Assembly: GCF_003113265.1 (NCBI RefSeq)
Contig: NZ_PUIV01000014.1
Coordinates: 21,570-85,569 of the forward strand
From: Methylosinus sporium
GTDB taxonomy: Bacteria; Pseudomonadota; Alphaproteobacteria; Rhizobiales; Beijerinckiaceae
Direction of reading: 5' to 3'
DNA: 64,000 bases
Shown here piece after piece: positions 9,055 through 17,117 of this stretch (positions are counted from its first letter, which is position 1; every line of letters starts with the position of its first letter). The notes under the pieces were generated by a model, which saw only the letters and a program-made list of their open reading frames with translations, ran no database searches and was not told where the DNA came from. The translations under genes and the position numbers were made by a program.

Positions 9055-9975
9055 ATGATGGATGCAGCGCTCGAGCGGGCCGGGGAACAGATCCTCGCCG
9101 CCGCGAAACGGCCGTCGGTCCAGGTCGAGACCTTCTTCGACGAGCCGACCTTCACAGCGTCTCACGTCGTCTACGATCCAGCGACCCGCCATGCGGCGAT
9201 CGTCGACAGCGTGCTGAATTTCGATGCGGCGTCCGGCCGCACCTCGACCAAGGGCGCAGATGAGATCATCGCTTACGTGAATCGTGAAAGTCTGATGATC
9301 GACTGGCTGCTGGAAACCCACGCCCATGCCGATCATCTCTCGGCGGCGCCTTATCTCCAGACCAAGCTCGGCGGCAAGCTCGCGATCGGCCGCGAGATCA
9401 CTACGGTTCAGAACGTATTCGGCAAGGTCTTCAACTTCGGGACGGAGTTCGCCCGCGACGGCTCGCAATTCGATCATCTGTTCGACGATGGCGAGAGTTT
9501 CGCGATCGGCGAGATTCCTGCGATCACGCTGCATGTGCCCGGTCATACGCCGGCCGATGTCGCCTATGTGATCGGCGATGCGGCCTTTGTCGGCGACACG
9601 CTTTTCATGCCCGACTATGGCACGGCGCGCGCCGATTTTCCGGGCGGCGACGCCCGCGCGCTCTATCGCTCGATCCGTCGGCTGATGGCGCTGCCGGACG
9701 AGACGCGGCTGTTCCTCTGCCACGACTATAAGGCGCCGAACCGCGACACATACGCATGGGAGACGACGGTCGGCGCCGAGCGCAAGGGCAATGTCCATGT
9801 GCATGATGGAATCGGCGAGGACGAATTCGTCGAGATGCGCACGCATCGCGACGCGACCTTGGACCTGCCGCATCTGATCCTGCCCTCCGTGCAGGTGAAT
9901 GTGCGCGGCGGTCGTCTGCCGCCGCCGGAGGACAATGGCGCGCGCTATCTCAAGCTCCCCTTGGACGTGTTCTGA
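9055..9975 (+). CDS. blh: Blh-type metallo-hydrolase, probable persulfide dioxygenase
   Basis: 306-residue metallo-beta-lactamase-fold protein of the ETHE1/Blh group, which oxidises glutathione persulfide to sulfite. Iron ligands are visible in the THAHADHLS motif near residue 98, the His of LHVPGHTPADV, the Asp of FVGDTLF and the His of LFLCHDYK. Strong Shine-Dalgarno AAGGGGAGG precedes two adjacent ATGs (9055, 9058). It is the first gene of a rightward cluster whose other members handle sulfide and sulfite. Unlike many Blh proteins it lacks the N-terminal DUF442 domain, which here is found on the downstream SQR. Two starts are equally possible. Confidence 0.92.
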   Translation: MMDAALERAGEQILAAAKRPSVQVETFFDEPTFTASHVVYDPATRHAAIVDSVLNFDAASGRTSTKGADEIIAYVNRESLMIDWLLETHAHADHLSAAPYLQTKLGGKLAIGREITTVQNVFGKVFNFGTEFARDGSQFDHLFDDGESFAIGEIPAITLHVPGHTPADVAYVIGDAAFVGDTLFMPDYGTARADFPGGDARALYRSIRRLMALPDETRLFLCHDYKAPNRDTYAWETTVGAERKGNVHVHDGIGEDEFVEMRTHRDATLDLPHLILPSVQVNVRGGRLPPPEDNGARYLKLPLDVF

Positions 9976-10406
9976 TGACGCTTCTCTCCTCGATGACGCA
10001 GGGTCTCGCCGGCGGGCTGATGATCGGCGCGAGCGCGTCGATCATGCTGCTCGCAGCCGGGCGCATCGCCGGCGTTAGCGGTCTCTTCGCCCGCACGATC
10101 GGCCTCACCAAGGCCTGCGGGCCGGATGGTCTGGCCGCGGGCTTCGTCGTCGGCCTGCCGCTCGGCGCGGGGGCGCTCGTTCTTCTCACGGGGCCGATCG
10201 AGATGCGCTTTCCGCCGCTGGCGATGTTGCTGATCGGCGGGCTGCTCGTCGGCTATGGCGCGCGGCTCGGCTCCGGCTGCACCAGCGGCCATGGCGTCTG
10301 CGGCCTGTCGCGCCTCTCCAAACGCTCGCTCGTCGCGACGGGAGTGTTCATGAGCGTCGCGGCGGCGACGGTGGCGGCGATGAATGCGGCGGGGCTCGCA
10401 TGGTGA
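9975..10406 (+). CDS. YeeE/YedE family half-transporter (PmpA-like)
   Basis: 143-residue membrane protein with about four helices, belonging to the YeeE/YedE family that imports thiosulfate or other sulfur species. The conserved cysteine motif GCTSGHGVCG is at about residues 98-107. It is one half of a split transporter; the next gene gives the other half. Its ATG overlaps the hydrolase stop (TGATG), and its end overlaps the next gene by 7 bases, so translation is coupled along the cluster. The substrate here (sulfite, thiosulfate, persulfide) cannot be told from sequence. Confidence 0.88.
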   Translation: MTLLSSMTQGLAGGLMIGASASIMLLAAGRIAGVSGLFARTIGLTKACGPDGLAAGFVVGLPLGAGALVLLTGPIEMRFPPLAMLLIGGLLVGYGARLGSGCTSGHGVCGLSRLSKRSLVATGVFMSVAAATVAAMNAAGLAW

Positions 10407-10822
10407 AAAGCTCCACTCTCCTCGGCCTTCTCAGCGGCGCGATCTTCGGCCTCGGCCTCGCCGTTTCCGGCATGGCCGATCCGGCGCGCGTGCGCGGCTT
10501 TCTCGATGTCTTCGGCGCTTTCGATCCGACGCTCGCTTTCGTCATGATCGGCGCGCTCGCGCCAATGGCGATCGCTTGGCGCGTCATGCGCCGGCTGGAG
10601 CGCCCGCTCGCCGCCGAGAGCTTCGATCTGCCGCCGACCTCGCCGATCGACGTGCGCCTCGTTTCGGGCGCGGCGATCTTCGGTCTCGGATGGGGCGTCG
10701 CCGGCCTTTGTCCCGGTCCTGCGCTCGCCGATCTCGCCCTCGCGCCGCTCGCTGTCGCGCCCTTCGTCGCGGCCATGGCGCTCGGAATGGTTCTGCAGCG
10801 CCTCACCGCGCAGAAAATGTGA
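10400..10822 (+). CDS. YeeE/YedE family half-transporter (PmpB-like)
   Basis: 140-residue partner of the preceding half-transporter, again about four helices. The helix-breaking motif GWGVAGLCPGPALADLA with a single conserved Cys near residue 105 mirrors the cysteine motif of the first half; SGMADPARVRGFLDVFGAFDP near residue 22 is the N-terminal signature. The start overlaps the upstream gene by 7 bases. Together the two halves would form one sulfur-compound channel in the inner membrane. Confidence 0.88.
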   Translation: MVKSSTLLGLLSGAIFGLGLAVSGMADPARVRGFLDVFGAFDPTLAFVMIGALAPMAIAWRVMRRLERPLAAESFDLPPTSPIDVRLVSGAAIFGLGWGVAGLCPGPALADLALAPLAVAPFVAAMALGMVLQRLTAQKM

Positions 10823-10854
10823 AAGCCCGAGCGCTCGAACGAAAGGCCCGAGTC

Positions 10855-11058
10855 ATGACCAGGAATGTCGGAACATTAGACCGCATTTTCCGTCTCGTCA
10901 TCGTCGCCGCCATTGCATTGGCCTATTGGCTCGGCGCGCTCTCCGGCGGCCTCGCCATCGCGCTCGGCGTTGTGGCGATCATCGCCTTGGCGACCAGCAT
11001 CGTCTCCTTCTGCCCCGCCTATCGTCTCTTCGGAATCTCGACCTGCAAGCGCGTCTGA
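10855..11058 (+). CDS. DUF2892 small membrane protein
   Basis: 67-residue protein with two adjacent transmembrane helices (about 12-30 and 33-52) and two conserved cysteines in SFCPAYRLFGISTC at the end, the DUF2892 pattern also found fused to rhodanese domains (YgaP type). In sulfur clusters it may shield or anchor sulfur-transfer proteins; that role is inferred. The ATG at 10855 follows GAAAGGCCCGAG. It stands 32 bases after the half-transporter gene in the same direction. Confidence 0.85.
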   Translation: MTRNVGTLDRIFRLVIVAAIALAYWLGALSGGLAIALGVVAIIALATSIVSFCPAYRLFGISTCKRV

Positions 11059-11136
11059 ACCGACGCGCTCCGCTGGTCGCAGCTTCTCCCCGACACACAC
11101 CCAAAAAAGCGAACAAAAAAAGAGGAACGCACCGTC

Positions 11137-12828
11137 ATGAGCTTTACGAAATTATCGTCCGCTTTCTCCGTTTCGCCGCAGATCTCCGAAGCCGATGTCG
11201 AGCGCGCCGCGCGCGACGGGTTTCGTCTCGTCGTCGATTGTCGTCCCGACGATGAGGAGCAGGGCCAGCCCAATTTCCACGACGTCGCCGAATGGGCGGC
11301 GAAGCATGGTCTTTCGGCGAGGCATGTTCCGGTGACGCCCTCGAACATAGACGACGCTTCCGTCGCCGATTTCGCCGGCGCGCTCGCGACTGCGGGCGGT
11401 CCCGCGCTCGGCTATTGCAAGAGCGGCAGGCGCGCGAGCGCATTATGGGCGCTGTCGCGGGCCATGCCGCTCGGCGCCGAGACGGTTCTTTCCGCGGCGA
11501 AAGAGGCCGGCGTCGATCTCGAGCCGTGGAAGACGCGCATTATCGCGCGTGGCGGCGCGCCGGCCGGCGACCGCGGTCCTGGCTCCTATGATGTGGTGAT
11601 CGTCGGCGGCGGCAGCGGCGGCGTCGCCGCGACGGCGAGCCTTTTGAAGCGTCGGCCCTCGCTCTCCGTCGCCATCGTCGAGCCGGCCGATGTTCATTAT
11701 TATCAGCCCGGATTCACCCTCGTCGGCGCCGGCGTGTTCAAGCCGGAAGTGACGAAGCGTTCGATGGCCTCGGTCATTCCCGACAAGGCCATCTGGATCA
11801 AGAAATCCGTTGCCGAATTCGCGCCCGATTCCGATGAGGTCGTGCTCGACGACGGCTCGCGCCTGCGCTATCGCGCGCTCGTCGTCTCGCCTGGCATAAA
11901 GCTCGATTGGGAGGCCATTCCCGGTCTCGTCGAAACGCTCGGCAAGAATGGCGTCACCTCTAATTATCGCGCCGATCTCGCGCCCTACACGCATTACCTC
12001 GCGCAGACTCTGCGCGGCGGACGCGCGCTGTTCACGCAGCCACCGATTCCGATCAAATGCGCGGGCGCGCCGCAAAAGGCGATGTATCTCTCCTGCGACG
12101 CATGGCGGCGCGCTGGCGCGCTCTCCAACATAGAGGTCGAGTTCCACAACGCCGGCCCCGTGCTGTTCGGCGTGCCGGCCTATGTGCCGGCGCTGATGGA
12201 ATATGTGAAGCGTTACGGCATCGATCTGCGCCTCGAATCCAAGCTCGTCGCCGTCGACGGTCCGGGCAAGATCGCGACCTTCGAGGAGAAGGACGCCAAT
12301 GGCGCGATCATTCGCGTCGAGCGCGATTTTGCGATGATGCACGCCGTGCCGCCGCAGCGCGCGCCTGATTTCGTCGCCAAAAGTCCGCTGGCCGCAGAGA
12401 GCGGCTTCATCGCCGTCGATCCCGAGTCGCTGCGCCATACGCGCTACGGCAATGTCTTCGCGCTCGGCGACGCCATAGCGACGACCAACGCCAAGACGGC
12501 GGCCGCCGCGCGCAAGCAGGCGCCGGTCGTCGCCATCAATGTGCTCTCGGTTCTCGACGGCAAGGCGCCGCATGTCGGATATGACGGCTATGGCTCCTGT
12601 CCGCTCACAGTGGAGCGCGGCAAGATCGTGCTCGCCGAGTTCGGCTATGGCGGCAAGCTGCTGCCGAGCTTCCCCAAATGGCTGATCGACGGCACGCGGC
12701 CGTCGCGCGCGGCGTGGTTCCTGAAGGAGCGGCTGCTGCCGCCGATCTATTGGAGCGTGATGCTCAAGGGCCAGGAATGGCTCTGCGCTCCGCATATGAT
12801 CGAGAAGGGCGAGCAGCCCGCCGAATGA
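11137..12828 (+). CDS. DUF442 sulfurtransferase-like domain fused to sulfide:quinone oxidoreductase
   Basis: 563-residue fusion. Residues 1-120 form a DUF442 phosphatase/rhodanese-like domain with the loop YCKSGRRA (Cys94). From about residue 150 an FAD enzyme begins (YDVVIVGGGSGGVAAT) with HYYQPGFTLVGAG. Both redox cysteines of human-type SQR are present: Cys308 in KCAGAPQKAMYL and Cys488 in YGSCPLTVE. The SQR part would oxidise sulfide to persulfide and reduce quinone at the inner membrane; the DUF442 part may receive the sulfane sulfur and pass it to the Blh dioxygenase (inference). ATG at 11137 after an A-rich leader containing AAAGAGGAA. Confidence 0.92.
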   Translation: MSFTKLSSAFSVSPQISEADVERAARDGFRLVVDCRPDDEEQGQPNFHDVAEWAAKHGLSARHVPVTPSNIDDASVADFAGALATAGGPALGYCKSGRRASALWALSRAMPLGAETVLSAAKEAGVDLEPWKTRIIARGGAPAGDRGPGSYDVVIVGGGSGGVAATASLLKRRPSLSVAIVEPADVHYYQPGFTLVGAGVFKPEVTKRSMASVIPDKAIWIKKSVAEFAPDSDEVVLDDGSRLRYRALVVSPGIKLDWEAIPGLVETLGKNGVTSNYRADLAPYTHYLAQTLRGGRALFTQPPIPIKCAGAPQKAMYLSCDAWRRAGALSNIEVEFHNAGPVLFGVPAYVPALMEYVKRYGIDLRLESKLVAVDGPGKIATFEEKDANGAIIRVERDFAMMHAVPPQRAPDFVAKSPLAAESGFIAVDPESLRHTRYGNVFALGDAIATTNAKTAAAARKQAPVVAINVLSVLDGKAPHVGYDGYGSCPLTVERGKIVLAEFGYGGKLLPSFPKWLIDGTRPSRAAWFLKERLLPPIYWSVMLKGQEWLCAPHMIEKGEQPAE

Positions 12829-12870
12829 CGAGGGCGTCCGACAGATCGCTTCGCGCAATCTGCGCCGCAT

Positions 12871-12896
12871 CCTTCTCCCCGCTCGCGGGGAGAAGG
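12871..12896. repeat. Extragenic palindrome (11-bp stem)
   Basis: CCTTCTCCCCG, a 4-base loop, then CGGGGAGAAGG. It lies between the SQR fusion and the exporter gene, has no T-run and resembles the short repeated palindromes common between genes in rhizobial-type genomes. A weaker relative is visible at 5738-5762 behind ssb. It may reduce read-through into the exporter gene. Confidence 0.6.
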
Positions 12897-12924
12897 TGGA
12901 AATTCGCGACATGACGAGGGCGAT

Positions 12925-13710
12925 GTGCAACTCGAGCTCATTCAATATGTGATCGGCGCCGGCTGCGGCGCCGCCATCGGCTTCACGCTCGGCCTCATCG
13001 GCGGCGGCGGCTCGGTGCTCGCCGTGCCGCTGCTGGTCTATGTGGTCGGCGTGAAGGATCCGCATGTGGCGATCGGCACCAGCGCATTCGCGGTCGCCGT
13101 CAATGCGGCCTTCAGCCTGTGGAATCATGCGCGCTCGGGCTCGGTGAAATGGCGCTGCGGCGGCATATACGCTGCGGCCGGAATGCTGGGGGCCGTCGTC
13201 GGCTCGACGATCGGCAAGAGCTTCGACGGACAGCGACTGCTGTTTCTCTTTGCTCTGGCGATGATCATGACCGGCGTGATGATGCTGCGCAGGCGCGGCG
13301 CCGCGGGCGACGCCGCTGTCGAATGCACGGTGGAGCGCGCGCCGCGCGTCGCCTCCTTCGGACTCGTCACGGGATTGTTCTCGGGCTTTTTCGGCATAGG
13401 CGGCGGCGTGCTCGTCGTGCCGGGCCTCGTCGGCTCGACCGGAATGCCGATGATCAACGCCGTCGGCACGTCGCTCGTCGCCGTCACCGTCTTCGGCCTG
13501 ACGACGGCGGCGACTTACGCGGTCTCCGGCCTCATAGACTGGCTGCTCGCGATCGTCATCATCGCCAGCGGCGCGATGGGAACGCTGATGGGCGCGGCTA
13601 TGGCGCGACGCCTCTCGAAGAAGACGGGGCAGCTCACCGTCGCCTTCTCGATCGTCGTCTTCGCCGTCGCCGCCTACACGCTGTTCAACTCGCAGCTCAT
13701 CGCGAGATGA
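12925..13710 (+). CDS. TauE/SafE family sulfite exporter
   Basis: 261-residue inner-membrane protein with about eight helices in two repeated halves, each with a Gly-rich loop (LGLIGGGGSVLAVPLL near residue 25; FSGFFGIGGGVLVVPGL near residue 153). The family exports sulfite and organosulfonates. As the last gene of the sulfide cluster it would remove sulfite made by the persulfide dioxygenase. The frame starts at a GTG (12925); ATGs at 12911 and 12923 are in another frame. It follows the SQR gene by 96 bases that contain an extragenic palindrome. Confidence 0.88.
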   Translation: MQLELIQYVIGAGCGAAIGFTLGLIGGGGSVLAVPLLVYVVGVKDPHVAIGTSAFAVAVNAAFSLWNHARSGSVKWRCGGIYAAAGMLGAVVGSTIGKSFDGQRLLFLFALAMIMTGVMMLRRRGAAGDAAVECTVERAPRVASFGLVTGLFSGFFGIGGGVLVVPGLVGSTGMPMINAVGTSLVAVTVFGLTTAATYAVSGLIDWLLAIVIIASGAMGTLMGAAMARRLSKKTGQLTVAFSIVVFAVAAYTLFNSQLIAR

Positions 13711-13841
13711 GGCGCGAGAAGACGATTTCGGCCGCGCCTCTCACGCCGCCGACTCGTCGTTCCATCACAGGCATTCTCTGGAAGGCGCGGCCGCAGCGCG
13801 ACCTTCGCCGGGCGGTCGCGCCTGCTCGGCGCAGATCCCGC

Positions 13842-14162
13842 TCAGCCCATTCCCGCCGTCTTCAAAATCGTGCGCGCATCGACGAGGGCGGCTTCGACGC
13901 CTTCGTTTTTGTCGAGCGCTTCGACCAGCTGCTTGAGACAATCGATTGCCGTGGGTTCGAAGAGACGCTTCGTCGAGAGAGTGTGCTCCCGCGATTCTTC
14001 GACAGCGCGAAGGATCGCGCGAACGTGCCGCAGCTTGTCCGCGAGCGGCTCGCCGAGCGACGACTTTTGCGCTTGCTCGTCGGAAAGGGGAGGGAGTTGA
14101 CGCCGGCGCGCGCGCGTCGGATCTCGCCCGAAATTGATCGAGGGCTCGTTTTTTTTGGTCAT
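13842..14162 (-). CDS. Unrecognised small protein
   Basis: 106 residues from the ATG at 14162 (MTKKNEPSINFGRDP). The N terminus is polar and basic; from about residue 25 the chain looks helical (SLGEPLADKLRHVRAILRAV, then IDCLKQLVEALDKNEGVEAAL). No membrane segment, no cysteine motif, no family recognised. The upstream 350 bases are conspicuously AT-rich for this window, as expected of a promoter region, and overlapping frames on the other strand are unlike real protein. An in-frame ATG four codons upstream is possible. Moderately confident that it is a gene. Confidence 0.45.
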   Translation of the reverse strand: MTKKNEPSINFGRDPTRARRRQLPPLSDEQAQKSSLGEPLADKLRHVRAILRAVEESREHTLSTKRLFEPTAIDCLKQLVEALDKNEGVEAALVDARTILKTAGMG

Positions 14163-14517
14163 CGTCGATGTCATCTGTATCGTTTTGGCGCGGTCGAGAG
14201 CTCCACAACGCGAGACTCTCAATGCATTGGAATTACGCATTTTTTTACAAGAACGCGTGATCCCGCCGCTTCCAAAATGGGACGCGTCGACGATCGTTCG
14301 TACGGTATCGCAAGCGCCGTGCCTCCAAATCCTTCGATCGGAGGAGATCGGGGAAACGATCGCATCGGGCGCGTCGCATTCGGCGCGTTCGGGCGCTTGC
14401 GGCATTATGATGCGGCGCTCGCCGCGCGATGGCGACGACGGCGCGAGAGGCGGCCGCTAGACTGCGCTTGTCGGGATTTGTCCGACGGGGGCCGAGGGCG
14501 GCGAAAGGCGTTCACCG
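14163..14517. other. Intergenic region, AT-rich in its left half
   Basis: 355 bases between the divergent small gene and the folD-like gene. The left half (to about 14250) has several T-runs and AT-rich segments that probably hold the promoter of the leftward gene; the right half is ordinary GC-rich sequence with no recognisable gene, repeat or RNA. An open frame on the - strand crosses it but has no coding look before residue Met-Thr-Lys-Lys at 14162. Confidence 0.4.
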
Positions 14518-15378
14518 ATGCAGAAAATCTACAGCAGAGAAATCGTCGCCGCGCGCAAGGCGGCGCTCGTCGAAGCGATCGGCGCGCTGAGGGCGCGCGG
14601 CGTCGTCCCCAAGCTCGCGGCCGTCGTCTGCTCGGCCGATCCGGCGGCTCTGAGCTATGTCGCCGTCAAGCGCAAGCACGCCGAGGAAGTCGGCGCCGAT
14701 TTCGAGGGCGTCGATCTCTCCCATGCCGGCTCTTACGGAGAAATCGCGATGCATATGCGTGCGCTCTGCGCGCGGCCCGATATTCACGGCGTCATTGTCG
14801 TCATGTCGTCCAAGCCCGAGGTCGACGAGATCGACGTGACCAATCTCGTCCCGGCGCATAAGGACGTCGACGGCCTCTCGGTCGGCAATCTCGGCGCGCT
14901 GCTGCAGAACGGACCGCATCAGCGCTTCATCGCGCCGGCGACGCCGCGCGCCTGCATCGCGCTGGCGGAGACGCAGGAGCCGCTCGCGGGCAAAACTGTC
15001 GTCGTCATCGGCCGCGGCCGCACAGTCGGCAAGCCGCTCGCCAATATGCTGGTCAACGCCGGCGCCACCGTCACGGTCTGCCATTCGGCGACGCAGGACA
15101 TTCCGAAATTCTCGCGCGCGGCGGACATCGTCTTCGTCGCGACCGGCCGTCCGCATTTCTTCGGGCGCGACTATTTCTCCGAAGGCCAGCTCGTCGTCGA
15201 CGCCGGCGTCGGCTTCATCGACGGCAAGCTCGCCGGCGATGTGGACGGTGCTGCGCTCGAGGGTTTCGACATTCGCCTCACGGCGGTTCCCGGCGGCGTC
15301 GGCCCGCTGACCTCCGTCCTCATTCTCGAAAATCTCTTGGCGCTGATCGCGCACGCCGAGGCGGCGCATCGACTGTGA
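14518..15378 (+). CDS. FolD-like methylenetetrahydrofolate dehydrogenase/cyclohydrolase, atypical
   Basis: 286 residues aligned throughout to FolD, which interconverts methylene-, methenyl- and formyl-tetrahydrofolate with NADP. The catalytic Tyr/Lys segment SYVAVKRKHAEEVGA (near 43), KDVDGL (near 120), nucleotide-binding VVIGRGRTVGKPLANML (near 160) and PGGVGPLT (near 260) are conserved. The usual VQLPLP segment, whose Gln lies in the active site of FolD, is replaced by VVMSSKP near residue 102. The enzyme may therefore have altered activity or pterin specificity, or be a paralogue beside a normal FolD elsewhere. The ATG follows GGCGAAAGGCG. Confidence 0.85.
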   Translation: MQKIYSREIVAARKAALVEAIGALRARGVVPKLAAVVCSADPAALSYVAVKRKHAEEVGADFEGVDLSHAGSYGEIAMHMRALCARPDIHGVIVVMSSKPEVDEIDVTNLVPAHKDVDGLSVGNLGALLQNGPHQRFIAPATPRACIALAETQEPLAGKTVVVIGRGRTVGKPLANMLVNAGATVTVCHSATQDIPKFSRAADIVFVATGRPHFFGRDYFSEGQLVVDAGVGFIDGKLAGDVDGAALEGFDIRLTAVPGGVGPLTSVLILENLLALIAHAEAAHRL

Positions 15379-15498
15379 CCGATAAGCTCCGGGGCTGGAA
15401 GGCGCGCGCTCGCGAGAGCGGGCGGCGCCGGCCGGATCGGCTCTGGTCCGCAACTTGCGTGTCGTGGCGGGAAGCTTCTTGAAACGAGGGCGATCCCG

Positions 15499-15837
15499 AT
15501 GGCGTTCACCTTTATCTGCAACACCAGCGCCGTGAGCGAAGGGGCCATGGGCCTGTTTCAGGCCGGCCGCAAGAGCGTCCTGCTGGTCTGGCCGGCCGGC
15601 GGCGAGCTGAAGGCTTTTCGCGGCCGCTGTCCACATGCCGACATGCCGCTCAATGAAGCCAGTTTCGACGGCAAGACCGTGCTCTGCAATTATCACAATT
15701 GGGGCTTCGACGGCGTCAATGGCAAATGCGTGACGCATCTCGTGCGCAACGCCCTGCATCCTTACGAGCTGAAGATCGAGGGCGACGAGATTCAGGTCGA
15801 TCTCGGCCCGGCGAAGGCGGCGCGCGCCCCGGCGTGA
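15499..15837 (+). CDS. Rieske-type [2Fe-2S] ferredoxin
   Basis: 112-residue soluble Rieske protein. Cluster ligands are in RCPHADMPL (Cys-Pro-His, near 42-44) and LCNYHNWGF (CX2H, near 63-66), the pattern of ferredoxins that feed ring-hydroxylating or multicomponent monooxygenases. No signal peptide, no membrane anchor and no oxygenase neighbour, so its partner is unknown. It follows the folD-like gene by 120 bases in the same direction and is followed by an SRPBCC gene. Confidence 0.88.
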   Translation: MAFTFICNTSAVSEGAMGLFQAGRKSVLLVWPAGGELKAFRGRCPHADMPLNEASFDGKTVLCNYHNWGFDGVNGKCVTHLVRNALHPYELKIEGDEIQVDLGPAKAARAPA

Positions 15838-15897
15838 GCCGTCGCCGGGCGCTTTGGCAGGGTTGTTGCTTCTAATTCTGAAACAGGAGCGACAGCC

Positions 15898-16359
15898 GTG
15901 CCCGAGACGCGAAGCATCACGACCGAGAAAGATTTCGAGCATCCGGTCGACGCAGTCTGGCGCGCCATGACGGATTCGGAATGGCTCGCCGTCTGGTTTT
16001 TCCCCAATGACATCCGGCCCGAGGTCGGACATTCCTTCACCATTTGGAGTCGCCCGATCGAGCGTTGGGACGGAGAATTCCAATGCAAGGTGCTCGAGGT
16101 CGTCCCCGGCGAGAAGCTCGGCTTCCGCTGGAAGGGCGGCCATGAGGAGCTCAAGGGCTTCGGTCACTATATGGATGTGACCGTCACCTGGACGATCTCC
16201 GCCCTGCCGAATGGCGGCACGCATTTCCACTTCGTCCAGGAGGGGATCTCTACCGATCCGACCTCCGACGCGCTCTATGACATCATGCTCAAGGGCGCGG
16301 ACAGCGTGATGCGCAGCCTCGCCAAGCGCATTCCCGACCTCCTCGAGCACGAGCCCTGA
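15898..16359 (+). CDS. SRPBCC (AHSA1-like) domain protein
   Basis: 153-residue single-domain protein of the START/Bet v1 fold: an N-terminal strand ITTEKDFEHPVDAVWRAMTD, the bend region WLAVWFFPNDIRPEVGHSF, and a C-terminal helix DALYDIMLKGADSVMRSLAKRI. Members bind hydrophobic ligands or act as Hsp90-activator-like proteins; the function here is unknown. The start is GTG (15898) after AGGAGCGACAGCC. It is 60 bases behind the Rieske gene and may be cotranscribed. Confidence 0.8.
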   Translation: MPETRSITTEKDFEHPVDAVWRAMTDSEWLAVWFFPNDIRPEVGHSFTIWSRPIERWDGEFQCKVLEVVPGEKLGFRWKGGHEELKGFGHYMDVTVTWTISALPNGGTHFHFVQEGISTDPTSDALYDIMLKGADSVMRSLAKRIPDLLEHEP

Positions 16360-16483
16360 CGCAACGAGCCCAGACACACGGGGTCCGACCTCGGGCCGGG
16401 CTCCCGGTGGGTGGCGTAAAGGCGCGTCCGCACGTAAAATCAGCGACGCGCCGCTCTCGGCGCGATCGACCGACGGGGGGCAT

Positions 16484-16897
16484 ATGGAGGAGATCGCTGC
16501 ATCTGTCGGCAATTACGTCGGCATATCGGCGCCGACCGCCCGTCTGGCGATCGGCCATATTTTCGCGTTTCTGGAGACGCGTGACGCCGCCATCGGCGGC
16601 GAGCTGATCGCGCGCGTGCCCGGCGGCCGCGAGGCCGTGGCGGAGGCGCTCGCCGCCCCGCGTCGCGGCCTGCTCGGATTGGCGCTCGGCGGCCTCGGGA
16701 CTCTGGTCGGGAAAAATCAAAAAGACGTGATCGAGCTGACCTCGCGGCTGACCAGCATGGGGCTTTCCGCCGCGCAGCTGCAAAAGCTCGCCAAAGCGGT
16801 GTTCGTGCTCGCCGAGCAGGCAGTCGGCCGCGCCGAGCTGCAGACGATCACCGATACGATTCCGGGCTTCTCGAAATTTCTCTGGCCGAACGGCTGA
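16484..16897 (+). CDS. Small helical protein of unknown function
   Basis: 137 residues, no signal peptide. Mostly alpha-helical, with a Gly/Leu-rich hydrophobic stretch LLGLALGGLGTLVG near residue 62 and a C-terminal segment (AAQLQKLAKAVFVLAEQ, then GRAELQTITDTIPGFSKFL) resembling small DUF2780/DUF2267-like helical-bundle proteins. The family link is weak. The ATG at 16484 is preceded closely by a G-run (GGGGGGCAT) acting as Shine-Dalgarno. It stands alone between the SRPBCC gene and the phytochrome operon. Confidence 0.65.
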   Translation: MEEIAASVGNYVGISAPTARLAIGHIFAFLETRDAAIGGELIARVPGGREAVAEALAAPRRGLLGLALGGLGTLVGKNQKDVIELTSRLTSMGLSAAQLQKLAKAVFVLAEQAVGRAELQTITDTIPGFSKFLWPNG

Positions 16898-17117
16898 GGC
16901 CGCTCGCTTTGGCCGGCGTCGAGCCGGTCGCCGTCAGATCGACCGCTCCATCCGCGCGAAAATTTCTGCCGACATGAAGCGCATCGAAATCCAGTCCTGC
17001 TCGGGTCTCAATGGTTAATTTCGATTCACCGTGAGAGCTTCGCCGGCCCCCTACGAGCCGAGGCTTCCGGCCTTATATGGCTGCCTATCGCAGACATGAC
17101 GCTGGAGCGGCGACGCG

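Noticed and set aside
11443..13128. 561-residue open frame on the - strand
   Set aside because: Antisense to the DUF442-SQR fusion and the start of the exporter gene; no domain pattern.
14134..14460. 108-residue + strand frame in the AT-rich region before folD
   Set aside because: Composition is not protein-like, no ribosome-binding site, and it overlaps the more plausible leftward gene.
13119..14861. 580-residue + strand frame spanning exporter, intergenic region and folD
   Set aside because: Crosses three unrelated units in the wrong frame with no conserved motif.
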